A stretch of DNA of 64,000 bases. It comes from Cladophialophora immunda. Taxonomy: Eukaryota; Ascomycota; Eurotiomycetes; Chaetothyriales; Herpotrichiellaceae. Location: the NCBI RefSeq assembly GCF_000835495.1, contig NW_015622542.1, positions 6,222,485 to 6,286,484 on the forward strand, given 5' to 3'. Under the pieces are notes generated by a model that was given only the letters and a program-made list of their open reading frames with translations, did no database searches and was not told the DNA's origin. Positions 32,187-43,623 of this stretch are shown here, in pieces. The translations under genes were made by a program, and so were the position numbers. Position 1 is the stretch's first letter. Every line of letters begins with the position of its first letter.

Positions 32187-33380
32187 TCATCCTCCGTCGC
32201 TTCTCGCTTCACTTTCCAGCCTCGACAAGAGGTCTTGCGCCTTGTCACGTGCCCGAGCAGCCTCGCGCCTGTGCTCGTTCGGGGCTGAGGGGTGGTCTTC
32301 GTTCAGAGCCGGCGACGGGGTATTCGGGTCCAAGGGCATGTCGACAGCCTCCAGGTCACCGAGTCTGGTGAGATGGGCACAATCGTCGTGGAGGTCAGCC
32401 ACCCAAAGGGCGACCATGGCACGAAGTCTGATGAGCTCCGGTTCATCCATATATGGAACGGTCGCCATGCAAGTGTCCATCCTGGATGCAATCTGATCAG
32501 CCTGTTGAAGTTCCCTCACCTTCTTGTGTGATGTATTGGTCAACCTGCTCACGCGAGGAGAAGAAGTGACGGACTCGACATCAATTTCATCGTCCTCATG
32601 CGCGGTCGATTGGGCCGCGTATTGGGCTTGCACCACGTAGATCCAAATATTGAACATAGCGAGGTAATAGTCAACAGCATTGACGGCCTCGGGCCATGAC
32701 TTGTGATAGGGATGCCTGACGATAAGTCGCTCATAGAAGCGCTTGGCTTTCTCGAAACCCTCAGGCGTGAACGGAATCGCAGAGACACCCTGGTCATGAG
32801 TAGGATCTCTGGCGGATCCATTACGCAGGAGTACTTCAGCTGCAATGCCCATATAGCCTTGAGTGCGGACAGCAGCAGTCTTACTGACAATATCCTCGCG
32901 GAAGATCAGTCCTAGAGCGCGGGCAGCACGAGGGAAATCTTCCTGGAGGAGCGACCGGTGGACTATGGCGGTCAAGGCAGCGAGATGTTGAATGTGCAAA
33001 GAACGTGAGCTGTCCGATAGCTTTGACACTTGTGAGCCTTCCTTTTCCTCGTCTAGATCCCCTCGTGCTGCCCAGCTCTTCTTCGAAGGTACCTCTGCGT
33101 GCGGAAATGGGAAGGGCGGTGGAGGCTGATCCAGCGGTTGTCCAGCGACACGGCGTTGAAGCCTCTCGATTGGAGTTACAACAGCGACATAGTCGAGATT
33201 GGCAGTGTTCACAGAGTGGCTGTCTATATCATACAGTGTCTGGCTAGAGGGGTCCTCGCCTTGTGCAGCATCATTTTTCAGAGTCTTCATTCTCTTGCGC
33301 TTGCTCTTTCCTGAGGGTAGTTGCCATGCTGCAGAACCAGCTCGCTGCGTCGCGACAGGAGGCACGAATATGTGCGGCAT
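32187..33380 (-). CDS. RRN11: RNA polymerase I core-factor subunit, Rrn11-like
   Basis: A single exon of 397 residues. The N-terminal segment is basic (KSKRKRMKTLK, about residues 24-34), then Pro-rich. The core from about residue 127 is helical and TPR-like: LHIQHLAALTAIVHRSLL, FPRAARALGLIFRED, FYERLIVRHPYHK and AVDYYLAMFNIWIYVVQAQY. These are the features I associate with the fungal Rrn11 family (PF04090), a subunit of the Rrn6-Rrn7-Rrn11 core factor that recruits RNA polymerase I to rDNA promoters in the nucleolus. A Glu/Ala/Arg-rich C-terminal end follows. The assignment rests on this core pattern; another TPR-like nuclear protein is possible. Confidence 0.65.
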   Translation of the reverse strand: MPHIFVPPVATQRAGSAAWQLPSGKSKRKRMKTLKNDAAQGEDPSSQTLYDIDSHSVNTANLDYVAVVTPIERLQRRVAGQPLDQPPPPFPFPHAEVPSKKSWAARGDLDEEKEGSQVSKLSDSSRSLHIQHLAALTAIVHRSLLQEDFPRAARALGLIFREDIVSKTAAVRTQGYMGIAAEVLLRNGSARDPTHDQGVSAIPFTPEGFEKAKRFYERLIVRHPYHKSWPEAVNAVDYYLAMFNIWIYVVQAQYAAQSTAHEDDEIDVESVTSSPRVSRLTNTSHKKVRELQQADQIASRMDTCMATVPYMDEPELIRLRAMVALWVADLHDDCAHLTRLGDLEAVDMPLDPNTPSPALNEDHPSAPNEHRREAARARDKAQDLLSRLESEARSDGG

Positions 33381-34212
33381 GATTTCCTAAAGAAGGGAGG
33401 GTTGCTTGGGGGAAGAGCGCGAACACGTAGGTCTCGAGGTGTTTAATCGCGTGCGCTTCAAAATCGCCCCGAGGGTCCGCGTGATCTGAGCACTGCCTTA
33501 ATTAGTAAACGTCGCACCGAGTTCATGTGCTGCTGTGATGTAATCGTGTCGAGGCTCGGCCAGATAGACGAAGGTCTCACAATAGCAAAGAGATACCGAG
33601 TCATAGATAGAGGGTACGATACAAAGTAACAGGAGGACAAATATGGAGCCGGTCGAGGCATGTAATACCTGAGCAGTCGTCGATGTTGTTATTGGATCGG
33701 AGGTTTTGTTGTTTGATCAAGTCCTCAGAGGTCAAAAGTGCAGGGTGACCAAACAAAGTCCGTGCCTTGGTTCTTGGGGCGGCTTTTGGCTTGCTCGCTG
33801 CCCAGCGCTTCAGCCTTTCCTTGACACAAACCACACCACACCACCCCCAACCTCGACTCTCCCGTGAGCAACCAAACCACTGTTTTGTCAATTAGTCTAT
33901 GCATCTTGGTCTTCTTGACCTTGTCACCGAGCTCACTCTGTCACCGAGGTCCTCACGTCCCCACTAGTCGTCGAATAAAGTCCAACTTCCAGAGTCTGGA
34001 TGAGCCTGTTCGGTTGCTGACAGCGACCACAACCTTGGCCACCGATCGACCTCTGCCTTGATTCTCTCCTCCTACGACGTGGACATCTGTACAGAGTCAA
34101 ATATCTCGGGCTTAACGTTGACGACGAAGCTACGCAGAGCCATCGCTCTTCTATCATGACACCACAATAGTTTGTCCTGTTGCGCAGGCCAAAAACCATC
34201 CGGCCTCCAAAG
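33381..34212. other. Divergent promoter region, Rrn11 and RING-H2 genes
   Basis: 832 bp between divergent start codons. A four-codon upstream ORF (ATG ACA CCA CAA TAG, 34156-34170) ends 42 nt before the RING-gene start and would lie in its leader if transcription starts upstream. Confidence 0.45.
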
Positions 34213-36814
34213 ATGGGGAACGCCTCGTCCGCTCCTCGTACTCAAGCGGATGATGGACTCATGGAGGAACTAAGGGATACCCCGACTGGCGTAGGAACTG
34301 CAGTTGGCGGTACGCGCGCGGAGGGCAGGAGTTCGCGACTGGCGAGACGGAATACCCAGTCGTTGAGACTCGCAGGCCAGAGGGCCAGCACTCTTTACGA
34401 CAGTTTTCGACGCCATCGATCCGCCGAGTCAGTCACATCACGTCCGAATGCAGGCCATTCGTCGTCCTCTCCCTCCGAGACCGAATACGAACAAGAGAAC
34501 AGACCTCTGGTAGGTGTGGAGGACGTGGACATGCCAGATGCAGATGCTATTGCGAGACCTATGCTATCGCCTTCCTCCAACAGGAGAAGGTCAACAATGT
34601 CAAGATTGGGATCAAGGCTGCTTCCAGATTCGGTTGCAAGAGGTCTGCTGAACAGTGGAGAGGAGACTGCAGAAGAAGGCCGGGCATTGCGACATGGAAT
34701 CTCGGGGCGATTACGCCCTTCCGTTTACGAGCGGCCACCAAATTCAGATTCGAACAGTCGTGTGTCCCTCACGGGTTCCATTAGACGACGAGGCGAGACC
34801 AGAACTGAATCCAGACGACGTGCGATTCGAGGACCATTTCCAGCCCTGCAAAGCGTACATCAAACCCCCGAGTCTAGTAATTCATGGTCCGAATCCATGG
34901 ACGGTGATCTACGAGAGCTGCCCCAGCCCGCCGCTTCCGGTCTGCGACATCGCAACAGGTTCAGCAGAGTTCGGGATTCGATGTCAATCTCTCAACGGAT
35001 TTCTAGTCTGTTCCGGCAGTCCACAGAGCAGCTTCAGTCCAGCCAGGGAGGCCGAGAGTCTCCTTCGCGGCCAGCGAGGGTGACGTTCGCCGATGAGTCT
35101 GATCATCTCCTTCCATCCATCGCTTCCGCTGACCACCGTCATGAACACGATGATGCTCCCCATGAGCTAGATGCAGTTGAGCCTGAAGCTCGGACCCTCC
35201 TGGCTGGGCCGCGAGTCACTTCGGGGATGAGCACAATTAGGCGCTTCCAGCCCGGCCTTCGCTCGCGATCAACAAGACTCATACGAAGAGGAGAGCATCC
35301 GCCTCTCTCGCAAGTGCTCCAGCTTGCTGCCGCTGCTATCGCTGCTCAACTTTCAGGTCACGCCACAGCCGGTTCTACTGGTGCCCGTCATCTTGGAGGT
35401 GACACGTTTGATGGTAGTATCCAGAACTTTGTGCAAACCCTTCAAGAAGCGGCAACAGCCCAGGCTGGAGAAAACATCGACGTGAACGCAGCGGATGGCG
35501 ACTTGCCACCTGTGAACTTCATGAGGGTTTTTCAATTTCCAAATGACGAAAATGGTTCGCCCATTGCATCGCAGGCAGAATCGCGGGATGTTGATCAGAT
35601 GGACTTGGATTCTATCGCTGGACCCAGTGAAAGCGATAGGTCCGTAACCTTGGTCCTTGTCGGGGTCCGATCCCTTCCCCACGGCCAGGACAGCACCGGC
35701 GGTGAGAATGGTACGCTGGGCCCAAGTCTTGACACCCTCTTGAGCCTACCTTTCTTGCCCCCAGCCAATGTTCTACGGAATGGAAGCTCTGGAGCTTTGT
35801 TTCGGCGCTCGGATGTAAGAAATAGATCCAGCACCCGCCGACACTCCATGACCAACTTTAGCTTTCCCGCGCAATATGAGTCGCAGAGACATCAGCGCAC
35901 TCGGACGCAGACCAGCCGCTTGTCCAGCCATTCGGACCAGACTGCTCCTACTACTCCGGACGCGGGTTCTTCTACGTTGGTCTCGGAAACCCCTCCCGGT
36001 CCTATTCCTCCTCCGTCGACCCCAGCAGATATCAGGAGTGGCCATGCTACTCCAATTCGACGGCCATCCTCAGCATCAGCGGCACCTAATCAGGCGCTCT
36101 CCGAACTTGACGAGGATCGTCCACAAGAACATGCCGATAGCCGTGCTCCCGAACCTTCATTCAATACCGCACGTCAGCGAAGACGAAGTGATTCTGAGTT
36201 TGCTCGCCGGCCAGAGCTGGGGTCGGGTGCAGCAAGGCGCAACGGGGTGGTAGAACCGGATCATCCGCCAGCAGGGGCTGGGCGAAGTTGGTTGATCTAT
36301 GTTGTGGGCACCAACGTTTCAGCGACTCATCCTGCTTTTGCCATGCCCAGCTTATTCACTGACAATCCATCCTATGAGGACATGCAGATGTTGTCAACTC
36401 TCTTAGGACCTGTCAAGCCACCTGTTGCAACCCAGGAAGATGTGAGCGCTGCTGGGGGGGTCTTTCGGCTTGTCGTCCAAGAATCGGGCTTTCTCGGGGA
36501 AACCATCTCGGACGGCGATAACTCACCGCTCGTAATCAATTTGGGAGAACGATGTCTCATTTGTTTGTCAGACTATGCTGCGTCGGAAGAAGTCCGCCTC
36601 TTGGATAAATGCAAGCATGTCTACCACCGCGAATGCATCGACGAAGTGAGTTGTCCTCGTGGTCCGTGTACGCAGTGATTTACTGACTTCATTATAGTGG
36701 CTCACAACTGGTCGGAACAGCTGTCCCATGTGCCGTGGCCAGGGGGTGCAGGAAAAGGGCACATCTTCTCCTTCCACCACAAATGCTGGATCAGCTTCTT
36801 CAACCACCACATGA
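34213..36814 (+). CDS. Large RING-H2 protein, probable E3 ubiquitin ligase, myristoylation-type N terminus
   Basis: Two exons, 34213-36645 and 36698-36814, with a 52-nt intron (GTGAGT...TATAG), encode 849 residues. The intron splits the RING, and without splicing the last zinc ligands are lost. The finger runs CLICLSDYAASEEV (Cys781, Cys784), then CKHVYHREC, then WLTTGRNSCPMC from exon 2, a C3H2C3 pattern. The N terminus MGNASSAPRT fits N-myristoylation (Gly2, Ser6), so I chose Met at 34213 over the in-frame Met 11 codons upstream. The 570 or so residues between are Ser/Arg/Pro-rich and probably disordered, with a more ordered segment at about 690-770. Ubiquitin ligation at a membrane is inferred. 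No substrate can be named. Confidence 0.82.
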
Positions 36815-39800
36815 CAAAACGGCTGAGAAGAGCGTCTGGGATCTTTACACAGAAGCTCACGACACTTTACGAATTTTCTTGGAGCATTTTCTGGAAGAAG
36901 CTATCAGTTTGGCGTACTTTGGGTAACAACGGTGAAGAGAAGGCTACTGGATGGGATCATGCAGTCTTTACAGATTGGGAACTCTGGAGAACCGGGAGCT
37001 GGTCGGCTTCTATATGAACGTGAAGCTGCCTTCATGGACCTGGGACACTCGGGTCGGACACGAAATTTGTTTGCGTTGTTACATAGCCAGGGCTTTAGGT
37101 GTTGGTCGGAGAGCTGGGAAGCTTGGAGACGAATCTCAATCGGACCGTGGATGTAAGGATCACTGCAGGGGCTGGCTCCTAATCAGAACTCGCGGGCTTT
37201 TGTGACGCAGGAAATGAGTATGAGTCTTACGTTTTACAGATATACGGAGCACCTTGTCACTACCATTGTCTTGGGTTGGTTCCCGCTCTTGTCGTCCCCT
37301 TGATCCAAATTAATCCTACTTCAGATGAGTTTTGTCGACGATCCGCAAACTAGGCCAGGGATTTTGAAACACGGGACTTTGCATTGGAGCAACAAGCGAG
37401 GATTCGATACGAGCCTTGCCGCGCCTCCGGAATGGGAATCGATTCGTGCTAAACGTCGGTGGGGGGGACTTGTGCGACTTGATGACAGCGACTTGGACTT
37501 GACACGAGCGTGCCCGAGTTGAAGTTGATTCTTGGGGGGGCGGCAGGCACATGGGAAGGTGGAAACAAAATGGCAGAAAGTCAGTACAAAACTAGTGGCT
37601 TCGTTGCAATTCCACATTTGACTTCATCACTTCTGCATTGGGAACCCACCAGCTTCAGACGAAACAAGGTCGTCACCTTACCAGAGACTACCAGTCCTCA
37701 CCTTCCGCCTCACGCTGCGATCCCCGCTCTCTCCTCCCACCCACTCTCCCCGATGGCATCCCTGACCAGTCTGGGCCGTCGTCATCGAGTCCTGCACCTT
37801 CGTCTGTCAGAGAAACACGAGGTCTAGGCAACGAGAATAAAGCTTCAGAGACTAGTACTGATAAGCGTCTCATCGAGATCAAAGATGATCAATGGTATCG
37901 AATGCGTCCGGAAGTTGCCAGCGAGTCAGTCTGGCCTTACTCTTCGAGCCCTCCGACTCGCTCTCCCACCCCCTCCTTCCCGGGAGCTTCTGCCTCCATG
38001 TGGGTAGACAAGCGGAATTACTCGGTGCAATGTGACAGTGGGTGCAAAAGATGCAAAAGAACACACCAGTGGCGCTCTTAAAGGCCAAGCCGCCGTGTTA
38101 CTCGTTGACCATGCCTGTTGACGGCCAATGGGACTTGGTTGGAAGCAAAATACGGAGCACACACGGTGTTTCGGGACACCCGGTTGAGATGACGAGAATC
38201 CCTCCTCTCTGTGAGCGACACCGGCTTTTGTCACCAAGCGTCCTGACTGGACGGTGGACAGGAGCTCTCCCCCCTCAACACCAAAGCTTGTAGAGCAGAA
38301 AAAAGTGGGCTTTCTGACTACTGGGGTGACAGCAGGATCTGCAACCAGGGTGAATAGCGACCAGAGAAGAAGCTGTGCATCCCCGAAAACAATGCTAGGC
38401 ACCCACTGGCACCCACCGTAGGGTGTGAGAAGCTTCATCCCCGACCAGTTTGACACGCCTATCGACGCTAAAAAGCCGTTTCTGATGCTAGCACATTGGC
38501 CACGCTTGTGTCCTGTCAACTTTGGACTCGGTCCAAGCCAGAGCGAATCAACCCGCTGTGAGGTGGAGCGAGAGGAGCCAGAATGAGCATCTCGCAGGCT
38601 TTCTCTCGCTCGTTCCCCGCCCCCAAGAAAACGGCGGTGCAGCTCAAGCCATATCAACTATCGACTCGACCCATACTCGTGCTTGGGAGAGGCTTGCAAA
38701 CATGCAAGAGCGTCCCACAGTACGCAATCTCGTCAGCACTGGGATTTGCCTCGTGCCATTCTTGGTCGCAAAATTTGGGAACAAAATATACAAAGTAGGC
38801 ATGGGACAAGGCTTGGGCACCGGGTTAGAAATTGCCGGTCGACGATGAGGGTCGAAAATTACAACGGTATGGAGGTTGTTCAATACAGCGGACCGCCGAG
38901 CAGATCAGGAGATCGACAGATAACCCCAACCATCTGGCTTTGGCCCATGCTGCTTCTAAATTCTGCTTCATCGCAGCCTCCTCCTGAAGCCCAGACCAAC
39001 GGCACAATTTAGGCTAGTCGAGGATATCCCAGGGTCAACATGGCGACCAACTCCACATCAATTACCGTTTCCATGACCCTGAGAAAGGTGCCAGGACGGC
39101 GCCACTGATGCAAACCGGTCGATGGACGATGTCCTCCGGAGCAGCTGTCCAACAGCCAACCTGTCCGGACCGAGAAACGTGGCTTTAGCTTTGGCCGCTG
39201 AGGCTTGCTAGACATCCCCCAAAGTCCAACGCCGCTGAGCCCGTTCGGCGGCTCGTTCACTCTCCCCTGAGTTGGACTGATATCAGAACCTGGTCCTGGC
39301 GATCCTGATCGCATACGTATATCAACAATTCATACAAAGGCACATCTGATGGTGTTACATACCCTGGTCTACCAGAGTTATTATTATCTAGGCCGCAACC
39401 AAGATCAGTAGAAGACAGAAGACTTTGTGGGGTTCGTTCTCCCCGTCAACATGATCGCCCCTGGCTACGATCCATTATCCAAGACGAGGAAAATGATGGG
39501 TCATGTACCCCGTACGAGGTAAATGCACACAGTTGCACCGATATTTCCGCCGCCCAGCATGAACAGGCCGAATGCGGTGCTGGCCAATTTGCCTTTGCCG
39601 CCATGATTCGGGTTCCGGCCATGGATATCTTACAGGGCCTTGTTTGCCAGAGCAAGACCCCTTCCCACCTGACCTCCTGGCACGAATTCTAGACAAAAGT
39701 TACTGCGACCACAGAAGGTGTGTCGGATGCTGGCATCCCTGTGTGTCAATGCCGTTAGCTGTCCACGGTGCCTGCTCCCAGACTGCGCGATCGTCTGTCC

Positions 39801-41194
39801 TCGGATCAAATCCCACGTTTTCGACGCGCGATACTCCCACTAAAGGGGAAAATTGCTTGATGAGACTGTCCTGTGCCTACGTTAACATCGCATCCATGTG
39901 TTTTGCGGTGCGGCTCTCCCATTTGAGAGGGGATTATGGTTCTGTGCCGAATCCCAGAAATTTCCGACTCCGCCGTTCATACCGGCGTCAAGTGCATGGC
40001 TTGTGGACTGTCTTAGGGCTCCTAAGCCCAGGGCCACGCAGCTTGTGGTCGATTCTGGACGCCCTGTGGGCCGCCCATTGATCGACGTTCGGGATCGCCC
40101 TCAGACAACCCCAGTCAAGTTCTGGGTCTGAGTTCACGTCTGACGACACTACTACTTGACCACCACCTGGAAGTGTGCTTGGAGCCAGCAGCAGGACCCC
40201 TGTCGTGCCCAAAAATCCACCGCCGCGGTATAGCGCTTCTGCAATCATTCGCTACTTTTTGGGCATGGGGCCTGACTGAACCAGGAGGGGTCCCCCTTCC
40301 AACTTCGAACCTTCGAGTCTTGACCTCTTCATTTCTGGACAACACCAAGCTCGGTGTTACAATAGCAATCTGTGCCCGTGGGTGGAAACAGCTTCATTTT
40401 CACCTTGTACCGCGCATATCCCTTCCCATTTCAAGCCCGGATGCAAATCGACATCACATTATCTCCCCTCAATCAAACAAATGCTTCAACGGTCTGGCTG
40501 ATCCTCTGATAATCGTTGGTCACCCGCGTCATAGTCGGCTTTGGCTTGTATCTGCGAACTCCGACAACTTTACCTGGGCAGACCAATTTTGCCGCATTCT
40601 GCGCTGCTCAAATTGCAACCCACACTTCCAGTGCAGGTCCAGCGCGGTTGCATGTGCGGCGAGACTCAACGAGACCTGCCTGGATTTCCTTCGGTCCGAC
40701 TGGTGCTCCTCGATGTCATATCACGCCTTTAAAATTTTTGCCGCCAAATCGACACTAAACCACTGTCAATTTCTGGCCTCTACTGAAGCTGCCTGTCTCC
40801 TACGCACTCTGCTCTGCGCCTGAGACTTTCCACTGGTTCCCGTTGGCTGGAGACCTGGAGGCTTTGGACCGTAAGGCGCTGGTAGTTGGACTGAGACAAG
40901 CGCATGGAACATTAGTTGTTGTTACACCGAGCTCAATTGTACCGATTGCCAGTATCGTCATTCCTTGGTCGTTCGACGAGACGCCTACAATCGCAACAAG
41001 CGGCCCTCCGTACCACAACGTCGTGGTTCAGAGTCTTGGAAGTATTGGTGACTGGGAAGTCCATCCAGGGGTACGGCATTCCCTGAGCGAGGGCACGAGG
41101 GCAAGAACAAGTATTTGTTTCCATCTGTTGGCGAATACATCTTGTCCTGTGTCACAATCAGCCATTTGGAATTGTGCGACTTGCGCACCAAGGC
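36815..41194. other. Gene-poor region upstream of Zn2Cys6 regulator
   Basis: 4.4 kb without a recognisable gene. Coding-like short segments occur at 37325-37522 (65 codons) and 37638-38081 (148 codons including stop), but no complete model results. Longer ORFs (37926-38657 minus, 40173-40823 plus) look random. It probably holds the extended promoter of the regulator and perhaps non-coding transcripts. Confidence 0.4.
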
Positions 41195-43623
41195 ATGAGC
41201 GGCCCCTACGACCATGGCATGAATATGCCAATCCCTAATATGCTGGATGCAGCCTATCCGATCTACGATGGCACTTTCAATGCAGCATATCCCCGGTTGT
41301 CGGGTCCTCCAACTCATTTTGACGGTGTTGCCTTCTGGTACAATCCTACCAACACCGAACAACTTTATGACAGGCAGGCAAGCCTTCTCAGTGGCCGGCG
41401 TGGAGGAGCGCATGCAAATAGCATGGACACTTCCGCTGTCAAACACCGTCGAACCCGCAGTGGTTGCTTTACTTGCCGCAGCAGAAGAGTGAAGGTACGA
41501 TCTCGAACATTGTCATGTTTACTGCTTCCGCGCTAACCCTGGTGAAGTGTGATGAGACGAGGCCTGTCTGCGACAGTATGTGATTCCTCCAATTGCCCTG
41601 GAATTTGGTACTGACTCCTACCCCAGGATGCAAGAAGGGTAATCGTGAATGCGAGTTTCCGCAGACCACCCAGTCTTCGAAGCGATCCAAGCAAGGCGAC
41701 AGTCGCGGCACCAAGGATCAGGCGGCGAAGCATGAAGTCAAAGATGAGAGCATGACCGGGTTGCCCACTATAAAAGACGAGAGCGAGGAAGACGAGTCTC
41801 CACTGTCTCCGACGACAACACGACCACCACCACTGCGAAGCGACAGCGGCCAATCAGTGCCACGCAGTACAAAACCCAAGAATGCTTCAGAGGCATCCTC
41901 TGGCGTCAAGGATCAAACCAGTCCACAATCGAGCGAAGCATCGGACGCTCGCTCAAGAGACGATACACCTGCATCATCATTGCGCACAGTTGGCAATTCT
42001 GCGGAAATGCAAGCTCGACAGGCAAAGATAAAGTCCTTGAAGCCCGATCTTCAAAGATATCTACAATTCCAGCAAGAGTATATGACCTTCTACCACTACT
42101 TCTTCAAGCTCGACCCGACGGACTTTGTGCATGCAGAGTTTATCGACCTTGCTTTGACCTACGAGCCGCTGCTATATGCTGCTGTCGGTTTTGCGGCGTA
42201 CCATTACGAGCTGAAGCAGCCTGAACCCAAGTTGTCGCATTTCTTGGGGTACCATAGCAGATCGCTGTCAATGCTCAGGAAATCGTTGGAGAAGAACACA
42301 AAGGTCACCGAGGCCACTCTTCTTACTGTTTTACAATTGGCCACCTTCGAAGAATATATTGGCGATTGGGTGAATCTGGTGGGGCATCATCGTGCGGCTC
42401 TTACTATGGCGCGTGATCTTTACACCCCAGGTACGATGATGGAGTCGGACGTGGGAAGACGTATCTTCAGCTGGATCGCTCGCTTGGATGTCATGGTGGG
42501 TCTCATGGCCGGCAACGAGACGCGACTGGACCGTCAATGGTTCGAGGCGAACGCTGCATGGTACCACAGTCAGGTCGAGAGCGACCCAGAAGTCGATGTC
42601 GACATCGAGAACACCATGGCATACTTTGTATCCTCAAATCGACTGATTGGCATGGACATGGCTGCTCTGTTCGCCAAGTTTGCCAAACGCGAGATCAGCG
42701 TGGAGACATTTTGCGCCGAAAACAGCGAGATTGTTGGGAGGGTCGAGGCTATGAAACGCCAGATCGAATTGTTCAACGACGAATACTACAGGGTACAAGA
42801 GTTCCCGGTAGAGAAGACTCGACCTTTGACCGAAGAAGATATTGTCAATCCTTATGTTCCGGGAGGCCTCTTTAAGGACGTCCTCTGGCCTCTGAACTTC
42901 ATGTGGATCGACTGGTACAGCATTGAGCTATTGCAGAGATACCAGACGGCGGTTATGCTTCAGCAGCCGATGCCTCCTGAATTGGAACAGATCAGTCTGG
43001 AACAGTGTCGAATCTACGAGGCCATGGAGCGGTGGCCGGATGCTCCAACCGGATCCATCTTGGGAGCACATGCGCCTCTGGGACTTGCTTCGGTTTTCCT
43101 GAACAAAGATGCTAGACACGTCATGTGGATGCGAAGAAAATTTGCCGCTGTGGAAAGACAAGGCTACATTTTCCCACCGTCCTTTCGACAAAAGATGGCT
43201 GAAAGGTGGGGTTTGACGCACGACGAGGTCGGTGAAAATGAAGCCGTGGAAAATTGGTGGCTACCCAATGACGAAGGGAACATTCCTATGTTGAAGGAGA
43301 TCCGCAAAGTGGTGACAGAAAGGCATGAAAGCGATACGATCACCAGCGTCGAGTCCCTTGCCAGCGTCCGAGACCTCAAGGCCATCTTCGAAAAGCTGGA
43401 TCTTCGCACTCAATCGGCTGGGAAATCGGGGGGTAGTGATGGACAATTCAGCCCCAAAAGTGATACCAGTGGTGGACTCAGCGACCGCGCAAGCAATCCC
43501 AGTTTCAGTCCCACCAGTGTGAACTTCGGTGACGCAGCGAAAGGGAACAGCATATCGGTAGCTGTGCAAGATGGAGCTGGTTCCTCGAACCGAAGAGACA
43601 AGCGATCTGGCTCGACTTCATGA
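41195..43623 (+). CDS. Zn2Cys6 transcription factor with Fungal_trans_2 domain
   Basis: Three exons, 41195-41494, 41548-41575 (only 28 nt) and 41627-43623, encode 774 residues. The zinc cluster is assembled from all three: Cys91-x2-Cys94-x6-Cys101-x6-Cys108-x2-Cys111-x6-Cys118. The tiny middle exon supplies Cys101 and Cys108, and skipping it would destroy the DNA-binding domain. A Ser/Lys/Asp-rich linker follows. Then comes the Fungal_trans_2-type (PF11951) region (FYHYFFKLDPTDFVHAEFI, ALTYEPLLYAAVGFAAYHY, LQLATFEEYIGDW). The C terminus is Ser/Gly-rich. The N-terminal 80 residues are Pro/Tyr/Asn-rich. The target genes are unknown. It is isolated, with more than 4 kb of gene-poor DNA on both sides. 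Confidence 0.88.

Noticed and set aside
37926..38657. 243-codon minus-strand ORF
   Set aside because: Composition looks random, no motif is seen, and it overlaps more protein-like plus-strand segments. Not enough support for a gene.
40173..40823. 216-codon plus-strand ORF upstream of the Zn2Cys6 regulator
   Set aside because: Rich in Cys, Ser and Leu without pattern, with no homology that I recognise; likely chance in promoter DNA.
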